A stretch of 64,000 nucleotides of DNA from Chitinophagaceae bacterium (GTDB lineage: Bacteria; Bacteroidota; Bacteroidia; Chitinophagales; Chitinophagaceae). The stretch is from positions 124,001 to 188,000 of the forward strand of contig JAEUVD010000052.1 of NCBI GenBank assembly GCA_016787065.1, given 5' to 3'. The position numbers were made by a program, and so were the translations under genes. Each line of letters begins with the position of its first letter. The first letter of the stretch is position 1. Of this stretch, positions 32,418 to 41,954 are shown in pieces. Under the pieces are notes generated by a model that was given only the letters and a program-made list of their open reading frames with translations, did not search any database and was not told the DNA's origin.

Positions 32418-34192
32418 TATTCAAAGGTTTCTACACAAAGCCAATCCAAATAAAAAGAACCAACAGCTTCCTTCGGATTATTTAGAAACACTTGCGCGGA
32501 ATCGTACTGAATTCCCTCTGTTTGAGCATCCACATAAATTATCTGACGTTGTTCTTTATAAAACAAACGATCTAATAAAATAATATTGCTTTTAACCGTT
32601 TTACCTTCCTTGAAGAATTCAATCCCAAAAGGAGTCATTCGAAGTATATCCCAATTATTTTTCGCACAAATAATATCTGCGGATAAGCGAACCCATTTTT
32701 TTAAACGTTGCGGTGGCAAACTATAAATGCGCATCACTGCGGTTGTTTCCGGTATATTTAAAAAATAATTTTGATCGATAAAGTCTACATTCAAAGAATC
32801 TTTCTCCTCATTAAAATGTGTGAAAAAGAGTGTGTCAACTTCTTTCTTTATACCGGTAAAATCTTCAGAAACATCCAATAATTTACGGTCTTGTTCTTCA
32901 ATGGAAAATCGTCCAACAATCTTTTTATAATAAGCTTCAGTCATATCCGTAGGCGCAATATACCTTCCGCGATGAACCCCATGTACCCACCAAATATTCA
33001 AATAAACTCCGATAAACGCGAAGGGATAAAACAATAGTTTCTTTAGCCAATGCGTATTTACCCAAGTAAGTAACGCGGCTAGTGGAAACATGAGTACCGC
33101 ATAGCTTTGTATCATAGCGCGACCTCCGTAATTCCAAATATCCCAAGCGGTAACACTCCAGAACGACAAACCGAAAAACAAAAATGTAGCTAAGAACACT
33201 TCTTGTTTCTTGCCTAGAAACAAAAAACCAAGCAAAGCAAAAATGAGTAAAGGGGTATATATTAACCACCCACTTTTAAAATTGAGCGCATACAAAAAAA
33301 CATGTGGATGAAACCATGAAAACGATTGATCGCCGTAACTATAAACCAACCAATGACCGGTAGCGTACTTCCAGTAAATTAATTGAATACAACCGAGTGC
33401 AAGCATTACCACTATAGCCGTGAAGTAATGCCATACATGATTGCGTATCCATTGAAAACGTTGTTTCCAACTGGTGCGATGGAGCAGTTTCACGCCCCAA
33501 AACAAAGGAATGACAATAGCGATTATTTCGGTGGGCCGACTTAAAGCTAAAAGTCCACAAATGAAACCAATACCCATAGCCTTCCAGCGAGATGGTAAGC
33601 AATAGTATTGATGGGTCAGATAAAGTAATAACGCATACCAACTAAACAACCAAACGTGCGACATGCCGGTATCGATGCTTGCATAATTCAAATAGTTTGT
33701 TCCCAACACTAAAAAGAAAAGTACCCAAGCCACGACCCTATCAGAAAAATAAAATAAAAGTGTTCTGCGTAAATAGTATAACCCTATTATGAATAGAAGC
33801 AGTCCGCCGAAATGGATCGCTGCTTGATAAGGTCTTGAAAAACCATCTGGTGGATAATCAAAGAGGTAAGCCGAAGCGTGGGCGATGGCGAAAAAAGGTA
33901 AGTATTGCAACGCCATGCCGGATGAATATTTCAATACTCGTTTTTGATTTGGTAGCGTAGTTATTTGCTGATTATCGGGTGAGCAAGCATAAGCAGTTCG
34001 TATGCTATCTGAAAAACGGAGTTCCTTTAGATCGTGATAAATAAACGTTGCGGGCAAATACCAATAATACCCGCTCACATCCCATGTAAGGGTTGCTTCC
34101 GTATCGTTACGCAAATATTTTGGATAATAAAGTAGTCCGCCAACTACAAGGAGTATCGACAACACCAACCAAACTAGAAGCGAAATTCTCAC
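32417..34192 (-). CDS. Multi-pass membrane protein, GT-C glycosyltransferase-like
   Basis: 591 aa with about ten hydrophobic segments in the first 400 residues (LVWLVLSILLVVGGLLYY, HFGGLLLFIIGLYYL, GFICGLLALSRPTEIIAIVIPLFW, and others) and a soluble C-terminal tail of about 190 residues. The first loop after helix 1 carries WDVSGYYWYLPATF, where GT-C enzymes often carry an acidic D/E motif, and the LALSRPTE segment recurs in the dolichyl-phosphate-mannose type proteins. The transferase role is inference; lipid-linked sugar substrate unknown. Monocistronic. Confidence 0.6.
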   Translation of the reverse strand: MRISLLVWLVLSILLVVGGLLYYPKYLRNDTEATLTWDVSGYYWYLPATFIYHDLKELRFSDSIRTAYACSPDNQQITTLPNQKRVLKYSSGMALQYLPFFAIAHASAYLFDYPPDGFSRPYQAAIHFGGLLLFIIGLYYLRRTLLFYFSDRVVAWVLFFLVLGTNYLNYASIDTGMSHVWLFSWYALLLYLTHQYYCLPSRWKAMGIGFICGLLALSRPTEIIAIVIPLFWGVKLLHRTSWKQRFQWIRNHVWHYFTAIVVMLALGCIQLIYWKYATGHWLVYSYGDQSFSWFHPHVFLYALNFKSGWLIYTPLLIFALLGFLFLGKKQEVFLATFLFFGLSFWSVTAWDIWNYGGRAMIQSYAVLMFPLAALLTWVNTHWLKKLLFYPFAFIGVYLNIWWVHGVHRGRYIAPTDMTEAYYKKIVGRFSIEEQDRKLLDVSEDFTGIKKEVDTLFFTHFNEEKDSLNVDFIDQNYFLNIPETTAVMRIYSLPPQRLKKWVRLSADIICAKNNWDILRMTPFGIEFFKEGKTVKSNIILLDRLFYKEQRQIIYVDAQTEGIQYDSAQVFLNNPKEAVGSFYLDWLCVETFE

Positions 34193-34539
34193 GGTTAAAC
34201 GAGTTACAAAACAGGGCGAAAGATAACGTAAATAAACACATTATCTTCTCCAGTTTAACTCCTGGTCAGCCTGCTGTTGTAAATAGTTCTGACGGAATTC
34301 AAGCACTTCAAACATGTAAAGCCTTCTACTTTCAAACTGTAAAAAGCTACATGAAACAAAAAGGAAGAAAAAATAAGTACGTTGAAAAATGTTTAAAATC
34401 CGGAATCAATAATGTCCTTTTGTTGTAGTACAACAGACCAGTAAATTATTTTTCCTTGTTTTAAATTCAACCTTATAAAACATTATATAAACCGTACATA
34501 ATAAAATATACATATTCGACTTATTTATAATCAATGCTT
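34193..34539. other. Intergenic region, no gene seen
   Basis: A stretch between two divergent genes. A 111-codon frame (34093-34428 on +) crosses into the membrane-protein gene and has no family likeness. No strong hairpin or repeat is seen. The AT-rich end (34440-34540) probably holds the promoter of the delta-60 gene. Confidence 0.6.
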
Positions 34540-34547
34540 TACTTTTG
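34540..34547 (+). promoter_or_regulatory. TAnnTTTG promoter box for the delta-60 repeat gene
   Basis: TACTTTTG lies 28 nt before ATG 34576, in AT-rich sequence. Confidence 0.45.
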
Positions 34548-34575
34548 AGGCTTAATCAAAAAAAATTAAAAAAAC

Positions 34576-36108
34576 ATGAAACAATTACTTACAACGTTTG
34601 TTCTGCTTACCATTCATTTAATTGGAAACGCACAATCAGGATCGTATGATGCAACTTTTGGAACCGGAGGAATTATTGCTTCTCCCTATGTGAACAGCCA
34701 AGAGTATAATTCGGTTCGAATGCATAACAATATGTATTTGGTTGCCGGCTCAGCATTTATTAATGGAACAGATCGCTTGGTGCTTGCACGTTACACACAA
34801 ACCGGACAGCTTGATAACACCTTTGGCATTAGTGGCGTTAGCAATACAACCGAAATTAGTACGGGCACCTTTACAGAGCAAGGAATAGAAATTCAAACAC
34901 AATCCTCCGGAAAGCTCATGGTATTATCGAATAATTTTGTTACTCGTTTTACCGCCAATGGAATTCTCGACACGACCTTTTATAAAATGCCTTTTGGCTT
35001 CTCGAATTTTATTGGTTTAGATTTTGTAGTTCAAGCCAACGACAAAATAATGGTTTGTGGTTATGAAGCTACGGGTGCTGATAACGGACAACTGGTAAAA
35101 CTAACGGCCAATGGTACTTATGATAGCACCTTTGGAATTAACGGTATTAAAGATTACTCACAAGCTACTTTTTCCACCTATGCCATTTTCAGTAGCATGG
35201 TTCGTCAGCCTGACGGTAAATATCTAATTGTAGGAAAATGTAGTGATGTTGGATTAAGCTTTCCGGATGGTTATGAAAACTTAATCATGCGTGTTGATTC
35301 GAATGGTAATTTAGACAATACATTTAATTCCACTGGTTACAAACGATGGAATTCAGGTGCTTCGGGAGAAAACAGTGCTATTCAAGATATAGTACTTCAA
35401 CCTGATGGCAAAATTCTTGTTTCCGGAGACATCATTAACAGTACGGGCTCATCGGTAGGAACATTTATTGCACGCTTGAATGCTGCAGGTTCCATGGATA
35501 CTGGGTTTGGAACGAATGGTACTTTTTATGAAAATAGTACAAGCTCTTTAGAATTAAGTACAATTAATCTTGCGTTACAAAACGATGGTGGTATTGTTTG
35601 GATTGGTAATAACTCGCTTACATTTTTATATACCCCGGTGTGTATCAAATTAAAAGCAAATGGTCAAAAAGATGCATCCTTTGGCTCGAATGGTATTGCC
35701 CAATTTCCGATTTCCATAAAAGACTATGATGTTCGCAATGGTATGTTAGATAATAATTCAAAAATTGTAGTGGTGGGTGGTTCGATTGATTTAAACACCT
35801 TTGAAAGTGGTTACTTCATAGCGAGAATTGGTAATGGTGCTACCACTTCCGGTACTGAAAACCTACTGGCTGCAACTAGTATTCAAGTTTACCCGAATCC
35901 TTGTCATGATCTAATTCAACTAACATCCAGCGAAATCAATCTGGTCAACGACCAGATAACATTCTTTGACCTTCTTGGAAGACCCATGTTGACATCCGTA
36001 TTTAAACCACAAGGTATCGATGTTTCTTCCCTTTCAAATGGCTCCTATCTTTTGCAATTAAAGCATGATGAAAATATCTACCAAACTATGATTCAGATTG
36101 CCCGATAA
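34576..36108 (+). CDS. Delta-60 repeat secreted protein with T9SS type A sorting domain
   Basis: 510 aa. Signal peptide, then about six repeats of the delta-60 type: [D-x-T/S-F-G-x-x-G] steps such as YDATFGTGGI, LDNTFGISGV, YDSTFGINGI, LDNTFNSTGY, MDTGFGTNGT, KDASFGSNGI, spaced about 55-65 residues apart with ...ARxNxxG or KLxANG strands. This builds an extracellular beta-propeller-like surface. C-terminal T9SS type A domain about 435-510 (IQVYPNPCHDLIQL ... YQTMIQIAR). Probably adhesion or surface structure; no enzymatic motif. Confidence 0.85.
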   Translation: MKQLLTTFVLLTIHLIGNAQSGSYDATFGTGGIIASPYVNSQEYNSVRMHNNMYLVAGSAFINGTDRLVLARYTQTGQLDNTFGISGVSNTTEISTGTFTEQGIEIQTQSSGKLMVLSNNFVTRFTANGILDTTFYKMPFGFSNFIGLDFVVQANDKIMVCGYEATGADNGQLVKLTANGTYDSTFGINGIKDYSQATFSTYAIFSSMVRQPDGKYLIVGKCSDVGLSFPDGYENLIMRVDSNGNLDNTFNSTGYKRWNSGASGENSAIQDIVLQPDGKILVSGDIINSTGSSVGTFIARLNAAGSMDTGFGTNGTFYENSTSSLELSTINLALQNDGGIVWIGNNSLTFLYTPVCIKLKANGQKDASFGSNGIAQFPISIKDYDVRNGMLDNNSKIVVVGGSIDLNTFESGYFIARIGNGATTSGTENLLAATSIQVYPNPCHDLIQLTSSEINLVNDQITFFDLLGRPMLTSVFKPQGIDVSSLSNGSYLLQLKHDENIYQTMIQIAR

Positions 36109-36141
36109 ACAGGTAGTTCATACACTTTAGCTTTCTAACAT

Positions 36142-36190
36142 AACCCTGTACGCTTCGCTAACTTAAACAGTTGAAACGTACAGGGTTTAT
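36142..36190 (+). terminator. Terminator-like hairpin after the delta-60 gene
   Basis: AACCCTGTACG (36142-36152) pairs with CGTACAGGGTT (36177-36187), an 11-bp perfect stem with a 24-nt loop followed by TATC. Confidence 0.6.
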
Positions 36191-36280
36191 CATGTGTACC
36201 CAACCTGATTTAATGGTTTCTATTAAAAAATAAAAAGCATGTTTCGGTGACTTATGTGAAGAAAAAAATTTACAAAACAG

Positions 36281-36288
36281 TACATTTG
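36281..36288 (+). promoter_or_regulatory. TAnnTTTG promoter box for dut
   Basis: TACATTTG is 11 nt before ATG 36300. Confidence 0.5.
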
Positions 36289-36299
36289 CTTCCCTCCGA

Positions 36300-36731
36300 A
36301 TGATTCAGGTTAAGATTATTAACAGAAGCAAAAACCCGTTACCCGCGTATCAAACCATGGGTGCTGCCGGCATGGATGTTTACGCAGATCTAGACGCACC
36401 GATGGTATTAAAACCTATGGAACGAAGTTTAGTTCCTACCGGGCTTTTTGTTGAAATACCACAGGGGTATGAAATCCAAGTTCGTCCACGAAGCGGTTTA
36501 GCTATCAAACAAGGAATTACCTGTTTAAACACTCCGGGAACAATTGATAGTGATTATCGGGGGGAAATCAAAGTAATTTTGATTAACCTCTCCTCGGAGG
36601 AACAATGTATTCAACCTGCCGACCGCATCGCGCAGCTTGTTTTGGCCAAGCATGAATTATGTAACTGGCAAAACGACATTCTTTTAAGTGAAACCGACCG
36701 TGCTTCCGGAGGATTTGGAAGTACCGGATAA
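36300..36731 (+). CDS. dut: dUTP diphosphatase
   Basis: Hydrolyses dUTP to dUMP, keeping uracil out of DNA. 143 aa with the five dUTPase motifs in order: AAGMDVYAD (22-30), PRSGLAIKQG (about 62-71), TPGTIDSDYRGEIKV (catalytic Asp), DRIAQLVL (about 106-113) and RASGGFGSTG at the C-terminus, the mobile P-loop-like arm. First gene of a run dut / nucleotidyltransferase / TPR / DUF4292. Confidence 0.97.
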   Translation: MIQVKIINRSKNPLPAYQTMGAAGMDVYADLDAPMVLKPMERSLVPTGLFVEIPQGYEIQVRPRSGLAIKQGITCLNTPGTIDSDYRGEIKVILINLSSEEQCIQPADRIAQLVLAKHELCNWQNDILLSETDRASGGFGSTG

Positions 36732-36785
36732 TTTTATTGTAGTCCATTATTTAAACACCCTCAAAAAACATAAAATAAAACAATC

Positions 36786-37793
36786 GTGAACATAATTATA
36801 CCAATGGCCGGCATGGGTAAACGCATGAGGCCCCATACCATAACAACACCCAAACCTTTAGTACCAATTGCCGGTAAACCAATGGTTCATCGAATTGTGG
36901 AAGATATTGCCAATACTACAGATCAAAGCATTCAAGAAATAGCTTTTATTATAAGTCGCTCCTTTGGTCAGGAAGCTGAAAATAGTTTAAAAGAAGTTGC
37001 GGCCCGTTTTGGTGCGGTGGGTAAAATATTTTATCAAGATGAACCTAAAGGAACGGCTCATGCAATCTATTGCGCTGCAGAGTGTTTACAAGGAAATATT
37101 TTGGTTGCCTTTGCGGATACATTGTTCAAAGCAACCTTCTCCTTAGATACGGAAAAAGATGCCATCATCTGGACGCAACGCGTGGAAGATCCTAGTGCTT
37201 TTGGTGTGGTTGAACTCGATAATAACGGTTTGATTACCGGTTTCGCAGAGAAACCCAAAGAATTTGTATCCGACCTAGCCATTATTGGAGTGTATTATTT
37301 TAAAGATGGCGACTATCTAAAACGAGAGATTGAATATGTGATTGACAACGATATAAAACACGGTGGTGAATATGGTATTACCGATGTAATGAAAAATATG
37401 CTTGCTAAGGGAACTCCTTTCTATACAGGAGAAGTGGAAGAGTGGCTTGATTGTGGAAACAAAGATGCAACGCTTTATACCTTATCGCGCATCTTGGAAC
37501 TAAAACAAAACAGCGAACAACTAAAACATCCTTCCGCTACGATCGAAAACTCAGTTATCATTGAACCCTGCTTTGTTGGAGAAGGGGTTGTTTTGAAAAA
37601 TGCCGTCATTGGACCTTATGTTTCTATGGAAAATAATTCAAATGCCGAAAACTGTGTGATTAAAAACAGTATCATCGGCCAGTATTCGTCGGTTAAAAAT
37701 TCAGTAATAAAAAATTCATTACTCGGAAATTATATAAATTGCCAGTCGAAAGAAGATGAACTCAGTTTGGGGGATTACTCTTTCATACTGTAA
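36786..37793 (+). CDS. Sugar-phosphate nucleotidyltransferase (NDP-sugar pyrophosphorylase-like)
   Basis: 335 aa, GTG start. N-terminal Rossmann-like domain opens with PMAGMGKRMRPHTITTPKPL (nucleotide binding; 6-25), then GxLVAFADT and the DxxxWxQRVEDPSAFGVVE segment. The C-terminal part from about 245 shows hexapeptide-type left-handed helix steps (ENSVIIEPCFVGEGVVLKNAVIGPYVSM). Typical of RmlA/GlmU-like enzymes making activated sugars for envelope polysaccharides; nucleotide and sugar are unknown. It directly abuts the TPR gene (stop TAA followed by ATG). Confidence 0.9.
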   Translation: MNIIIPMAGMGKRMRPHTITTPKPLVPIAGKPMVHRIVEDIANTTDQSIQEIAFIISRSFGQEAENSLKEVAARFGAVGKIFYQDEPKGTAHAIYCAAECLQGNILVAFADTLFKATFSLDTEKDAIIWTQRVEDPSAFGVVELDNNGLITGFAEKPKEFVSDLAIIGVYYFKDGDYLKREIEYVIDNDIKHGGEYGITDVMKNMLAKGTPFYTGEVEEWLDCGNKDATLYTLSRILELKQNSEQLKHPSATIENSVIIEPCFVGEGVVLKNAVIGPYVSMENNSNAENCVIKNSIIGQYSSVKNSVIKNSLLGNYINCQSKEDELSLGDYSFIL

Positions 37794-39548
37794 ATGTTTA
37801 AATTCAGTTTTTATTGTTTTATTGCTAGCTTAATTTTGCTAACAGGATGCCGACAAAGCAAAGAAATTGCTCGGGAAACACATCCGGGCAGTATTAGTAG
37901 TTACAATCGAAATACCGTTAAACACGAGCGCGAAAAACAAGACCGTGCATTCTTTGATGCTGAAATTGCTCGTCTTACCGGAAAACCGAAACAATCGCTG
38001 AATCTGTATAAAAATTTTGTTGAAACGTATCCTTCCAATGCAACGGCGCATTACTTGTTAGCCCGTTTGTATTTTCAGCAAAATATGAATAAAGAAGCTG
38101 AGAGCCATGCTAAAAAGGCTTGTGAGTTAGAAGAAACCAATGTTTATTTCCGAGAACTGTATACACAAACCTTGTTATACCAGAATAAGTTTAAAGAAGC
38201 CGATGCGCAATATGAACTGTTGATTAAATCTAATCCGGGTAATCCCGATTATTTGTATCGAATGGCCATGTATGACATTCGAAATCAGCGCTATGACAAA
38301 GCACTTATTGCCTTACAAGAATATGAGAAACTAACCGGATATAATGATGAAATAGTTCAACAACGAAAAAACCTTTATGTAAAACAAAAGAAATATTCGG
38401 AGGCCTTGAAAGAAGTACGAATCTTAAAAAAGAATGACCCACATAATGTTGAATTTGCCATTATGGAAGCTGATATTTTTGAGGAAATGAAATTAAAAGA
38501 TAGTGTGCAAGCAGTATATCATGAAATTGAAATAAACTACTCGCATGAACCGTTGGCGCTAGTGGCCTTAGCACAATATTATTTAGAGAAGAATGAGATC
38601 GCACGGTATCAACAATTCATGAAAGCGGTAATGCAAAACAAGAATTTAAGTACTGAAACTAAAATCGCACTCATACTTCCTTCCCTTAAAACAATAGATA
38701 CAGATTCGCTCCAAGATAAAGAACGATTGTGCGAACTAACCCAATCTATCTATGAAGAAGATCCTTCTAATAAAGATGCACTGATATTGTTTTCCGATGT
38801 TTTGTTCTATTCAGGAAAGAATGAACGTGCGTTGAAATATTATAAAGAATACATTCGAATAGATTCAAATAAACTCAATCCTTTTTTACAAGTAATGAGC
38901 TTGAGTTTTGATGCGCAACAACTGGATAGTACAATTTACTATGGTAATCTTGGAAAAAAGCTATTTGAGAAAAACCCTCTGCCCTATTTTTATGTGGGTA
39001 TAGCCTATTCTCAATTGAAAAAAGTAGATAGTTCTATTCACTATTTAAAACAATCGCTACTTTACTCGGATGAACAAAGAGGCCTAAAAGTTCAAGTATT
39101 GTCTTCTTTAGGAGATGCCTACAACACGCTCAAAAATTTCTCTCTCAGTGATAGTTGTTTTGATGCTGCCTTAACTTTAAATGATGATGACGCCGGCATA
39201 CTAAATAACTATGCGTATTACTTATCCTTGCGAAAGGAACGGTTAGATAAAGCGGAAAAAATGTCGAAACGAAGTTTGGAATTGCAACCTGATTCTAAAT
39301 CGTTTCTAGATACTTATGGATGGATACTCTATCAACAAGGCAAGTTTGAACAAGCTCGTGAATTCATTGAAAAAGCGGTTCATGTTTCAGGTGAAAATGA
39401 TGCAACATTATATGAACACCTTGGAGATGTTTATTTTAAATTGAAAAATAACGAACAAGCAATTTACTACTGGAAACAAGCACAGGCCAAGGGTGAAGCA
39501 AGCGACACTCTTCTTAAAAAAATCAACACCCAACACCTTGATGACTAA
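37794..39548 (+). CDS. TPR-repeat lipoprotein
   Basis: 584 aa. Lipoprotein Cys at 19 (LLTGC). Ten or more tetratricopeptide helices from about residue 50 on, e.g. ATAHYLLARLYFQQNMNKEAE, DYLYRMAMYDIRNQRYDKAL, AGILNNYAYYLSLRKERLDKAE and SFLDTYGWILYQQGKFEQAR. Predicted as a protein-protein scaffold on the periplasmic side of the envelope. The stop overlaps the start of the DUF4292 gene by 8 bp. Confidence 0.88.
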   Translation: MFKFSFYCFIASLILLTGCRQSKEIARETHPGSISSYNRNTVKHEREKQDRAFFDAEIARLTGKPKQSLNLYKNFVETYPSNATAHYLLARLYFQQNMNKEAESHAKKACELEETNVYFRELYTQTLLYQNKFKEADAQYELLIKSNPGNPDYLYRMAMYDIRNQRYDKALIALQEYEKLTGYNDEIVQQRKNLYVKQKKYSEALKEVRILKKNDPHNVEFAIMEADIFEEMKLKDSVQAVYHEIEINYSHEPLALVALAQYYLEKNEIARYQQFMKAVMQNKNLSTETKIALILPSLKTIDTDSLQDKERLCELTQSIYEEDPSNKDALILFSDVLFYSGKNERALKYYKEYIRIDSNKLNPFLQVMSLSFDAQQLDSTIYYGNLGKKLFEKNPLPYFYVGIAYSQLKKVDSSIHYLKQSLLYSDEQRGLKVQVLSSLGDAYNTLKNFSLSDSCFDAALTLNDDDAGILNNYAYYLSLRKERLDKAEKMSKRSLELQPDSKSFLDTYGWILYQQGKFEQAREFIEKAVHVSGENDATLYEHLGDVYFKLKNNEQAIYYWKQAQAKGEASDTLLKKINTQHLDD

Positions 39549-40440
39549 AAGCTTACTTCGAATTCCTCTACTTTTAATGGCTATCTTTATTAACAGTTGT
39601 ACCCTGTTAAAGAAACCTTTTTTTATTAAAAACAATAAAAAAGAAGACAGAAAAGAAAAACGCGAAGAGAAAAAACTAGAAAAAGATATTGCCAAGGGGA
39701 AAATTGATTCTACTATTCTGATAAAAAAAGACTCACTACTTATTTTTCCAACCGATACGCAACTTGCACGAAACTTCCTTGCTTTACGCACAATTCCCTA
39801 CCAAACGTTTCAAGGTAAAGCTAAAATGCACTATGAAAGTTTAGAGGACAAACAAAACTTCACTGCGTATTTTCGTATGAAAAAAGATAGTATTATTTGG
39901 GTAAGTATTACCGCCTTTGAAGTGGAAGCAGCTCGAGCAATAATAACAAAAGATAGCGTTAAAGCGCTCGACCGTATCAATAAAAACTACTATATCTATA
40001 CATACAATGACATTCAAAAAATTATTAACCTGCAAGTTGATTTTAAAACACTGCAAGACTTAATAATTGGTAACGCCGTTGCTGTAGATGGCAATATTAC
40101 CGAAGTTAAAAACGTTCAAGATTTTCTTACCACATTTATCAAAGGAACTGATTACACCAATCAAATAACCTTCAATAAAGCTGATACCTCGCTGCGCCAA
40201 ATTCAGTTACAAACGCAACGAGAAGTATCTAAAAGTTCTTTACTTATTTCAATGAGTGGCTTTACAAGAGAAAATAATATTTACTTTTCTACGCTACGCG
40301 ATCTGAATATTCAAGATATTAAAGGTGCTTCTACGTTAACTATAGATTTCAAGAAATTTGATTTTGAGAAAGAAATTGAATTTCCTTTTAATGTACCTTC
40401 TAGTTTCAAGCTAAAAATAACAAGCCCTATTCAGAAATAG
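39541..40440 (+). CDS. DUF4292 lipoprotein
   Basis: 299 aa from ATG 39541, which overlaps the TPR stop by 8 bp; the open frame upstream is inside that gene. Lipid-receiving Cys at 20 (FINSC), a basic-acidic helix (KEDRKEKREEKKLEKD), then a beta-rich LolA/LolB-like body: YQTFQGKAKMHYESLED, FTAYFRMKKDSIIWVSIT, RALDRINKNYYIYT, LIISGFTRENNIYF. DUF4292 is common in Bacteroidota and resembles lipoprotein carriers; its partner is not known. Its last 14 bp overlap the convergent L,D-transpeptidase. Confidence 0.85.
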   Translation: MTKSLLRIPLLLMAIFINSCTLLKKPFFIKNNKKEDRKEKREEKKLEKDIAKGKIDSTILIKKDSLLIFPTDTQLARNFLALRTIPYQTFQGKAKMHYESLEDKQNFTAYFRMKKDSIIWVSITAFEVEAARAIITKDSVKALDRINKNYYIYTYNDIQKIINLQVDFKTLQDLIIGNAVAVDGNITEVKNVQDFLTTFIKGTDYTNQITFNKADTSLRQIQLQTQREVSKSSLLISMSGFTRENNIYFSTLRDLNIQDIKGASTLTIDFKKFDFEKEIEFPFNVPSSFKLKITSPIQK

Positions 40441-41278
40441 TAATCCAGGTATCGTTAGGCCCAGTAGCTTTTACTAACTCAAAAAATAACTTAGCATTAT
40501 CCGGATGCAATCGAACACATCCATGAGATGCCTTGGTGCCCAGCTTTTTAAAATTGCCAACCGTTGTTCCATGAATAGCAAAACCGCCCTTAATAAAAAC
40601 TACATAAGGCATATTTCCCAGTCCATTATACGAACCTCCCGGATATTTCTTAGACGTGTATTTCTGAAACATCAATCCATTTGGTTTTGTATCGAACGTG
40701 GGTGTTTCGTGAGCCTTATCGCCTGTGGAAACCTTAAATGTATCAACCGCTACACCATCAATATATAAATACAATCGTTGTTTCTTTTTGGAAATATGCG
40801 CCCATACCTTACACAATTTCTGTTTGCACGTTGCTTGTGATTTACCATTGGTATCGGGTACTTTTATTGCTTCTAAATTATACTTCAACGCCTTTACTTC
40901 TTCTGGTGTAATTTTTTTAATATCTGAAGTAAATGTATCCGCTTTCACAATGCTACTATCATTGTGCATATCTAATTTAAGAAAACCAGAATCATCTTTC
41001 CCTAACGCTGTAACCGTGCTGCTATCACGCTTCATCGCCACCGCCATGGAGTCGAGAATCGAGTTCACCGAATCGGAATTCGGATCAAAATTACCGGTAT
41101 CAAAAATGTTTGATGTATCCGATAGTACATGCGTACTATCTTGTAAAACCTCTTCTTTAAAATTTTTATAACTGTCTTTGTTAACTTGTTTCTTCTTTCG
41201 GATAAAAGGTATTTCATCACAGGCCACAAACAAAAATAGCAGGGTAAAAATAATCACCCCTAACCTATCAAACTTCAT
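40427..41278 (-). CDS. L,D-transpeptidase (YkuD family), lipoprotein
   Basis: Forms 3-3 crosslinks in peptidoglycan or anchors proteins to it. 283 aa. Lipoprotein Cys at 20 (FVAC), a Ser/Thr/Asp-rich linker (about 35-125), then the catalytic YkuD domain with QRLYLYIDGVAVDTF, MPYVVFIKGGFAIHGTT and the active-site SHGCVRLHPDNA (H252, C254). It sits 7 bp downstream of the FKBP gene, so the two may be co-transcribed. Confidence 0.93.
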   Translation of the reverse strand: MKFDRLGVIIFTLLFLFVACDEIPFIRKKKQVNKDSYKNFKEEVLQDSTHVLSDTSNIFDTGNFDPNSDSVNSILDSMAVAMKRDSSTVTALGKDDSGFLKLDMHNDSSIVKADTFTSDIKKITPEEVKALKYNLEAIKVPDTNGKSQATCKQKLCKVWAHISKKKQRLYLYIDGVAVDTFKVSTGDKAHETPTFDTKPNGLMFQKYTSKKYPGGSYNGLGNMPYVVFIKGGFAIHGTTVGNFKKLGTKASHGCVRLHPDNAKLFFELVKATGPNDTWITISE

Positions 41279-41285
41279 AAAAAAC

Positions 41286-41732
41286 TTAGAGTACTTTAAT
41301 TAAAGCGATTTCAAAAATCAACACGGAGTTTGCCGGTATATTGGTTTTCGCCGTGCTTCCATAACCATAATCAGCCGGTATAAACAACATACCACTGCCA
41401 CCTTCTTTAAAGTGCGATAAACCTTCTCGCCATCCTTGAATTACACTTTGTAGATTTAAGGTGATGGGTGTAATGGCCGAATCAAAAACTGTTCCATCTA
41501 ATAAGTATCCTTTATAGGTTACTTTGACGTTAGATGTTGCCGTAGGATTCTTACCAGTTCCTTCTGTTTGAATAACATAGGTTAATCCGCTTACAGTGGT
41601 AACCGCATTTTCAATATTATGCTCCGATATATAGTCGGCAATAAGTTGCTTATCACGTTCCAATTCTTTATTCTTTGTACAAGAAAAAAATAAGATGGAA
41701 AAAAGGAGGACTACCGAAAACAAGTATTTCAT
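41286..41732 (-). CDS. FKBP-type peptidyl-prolyl isomerase, lipoprotein
   Basis: 148 aa from ATG 41732 with lipoprotein signal MKYLFSVVLLFSILFFSC (Cys 18); an open frame extends upstream but lacks a signal. FKBP core: VKVTYKGYLLDGTVFDS, VIQGWREGLSHFKEGGSGMLFIPADYGYG (only partly given here) and IPANSVLIFEIALIKV. Catalyses proline isomerisation for envelope protein folding. Precedes the L,D-transpeptidase on the minus strand. Confidence 0.92.
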   Translation of the reverse strand: MKYLFSVVLLFSILFFSCTKNKELERDKQLIADYISEHNIENAVTTVSGLTYVIQTEGTGKNPTATSNVKVTYKGYLLDGTVFDSAITPITLNLQSVIQGWREGLSHFKEGGSGMLFIPADYGYGSTAKTNIPANSVLIFEIALIKVL

Positions 41733-41954
41733 AGGTTGCGAAGATAGCCATACAACTGATTTCTCGAGCCGGTGACTGGTTAAAAGTTTGAAGGATTTCC
41801 ATCTATTTAGTATCCAACAGAACGTGCCTGTGAAGCATTCTAATCCCTCATCCGGTTGAAGCATTTCGCACCACGGTTTGTCAAGGGAAGGTAAGGTTAA
41901 TCCAGTAACTACTAAAACCCCAAACGAATTCTTGTTGAGCTTGGTATAGCTGAC

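Noticed and set aside
34093..34428. 111-codon frame on the + strand as a gene
   Set aside because: Its first part is antisense to the membrane-protein gene and the rest has no family likeness, signal or conserved start context.
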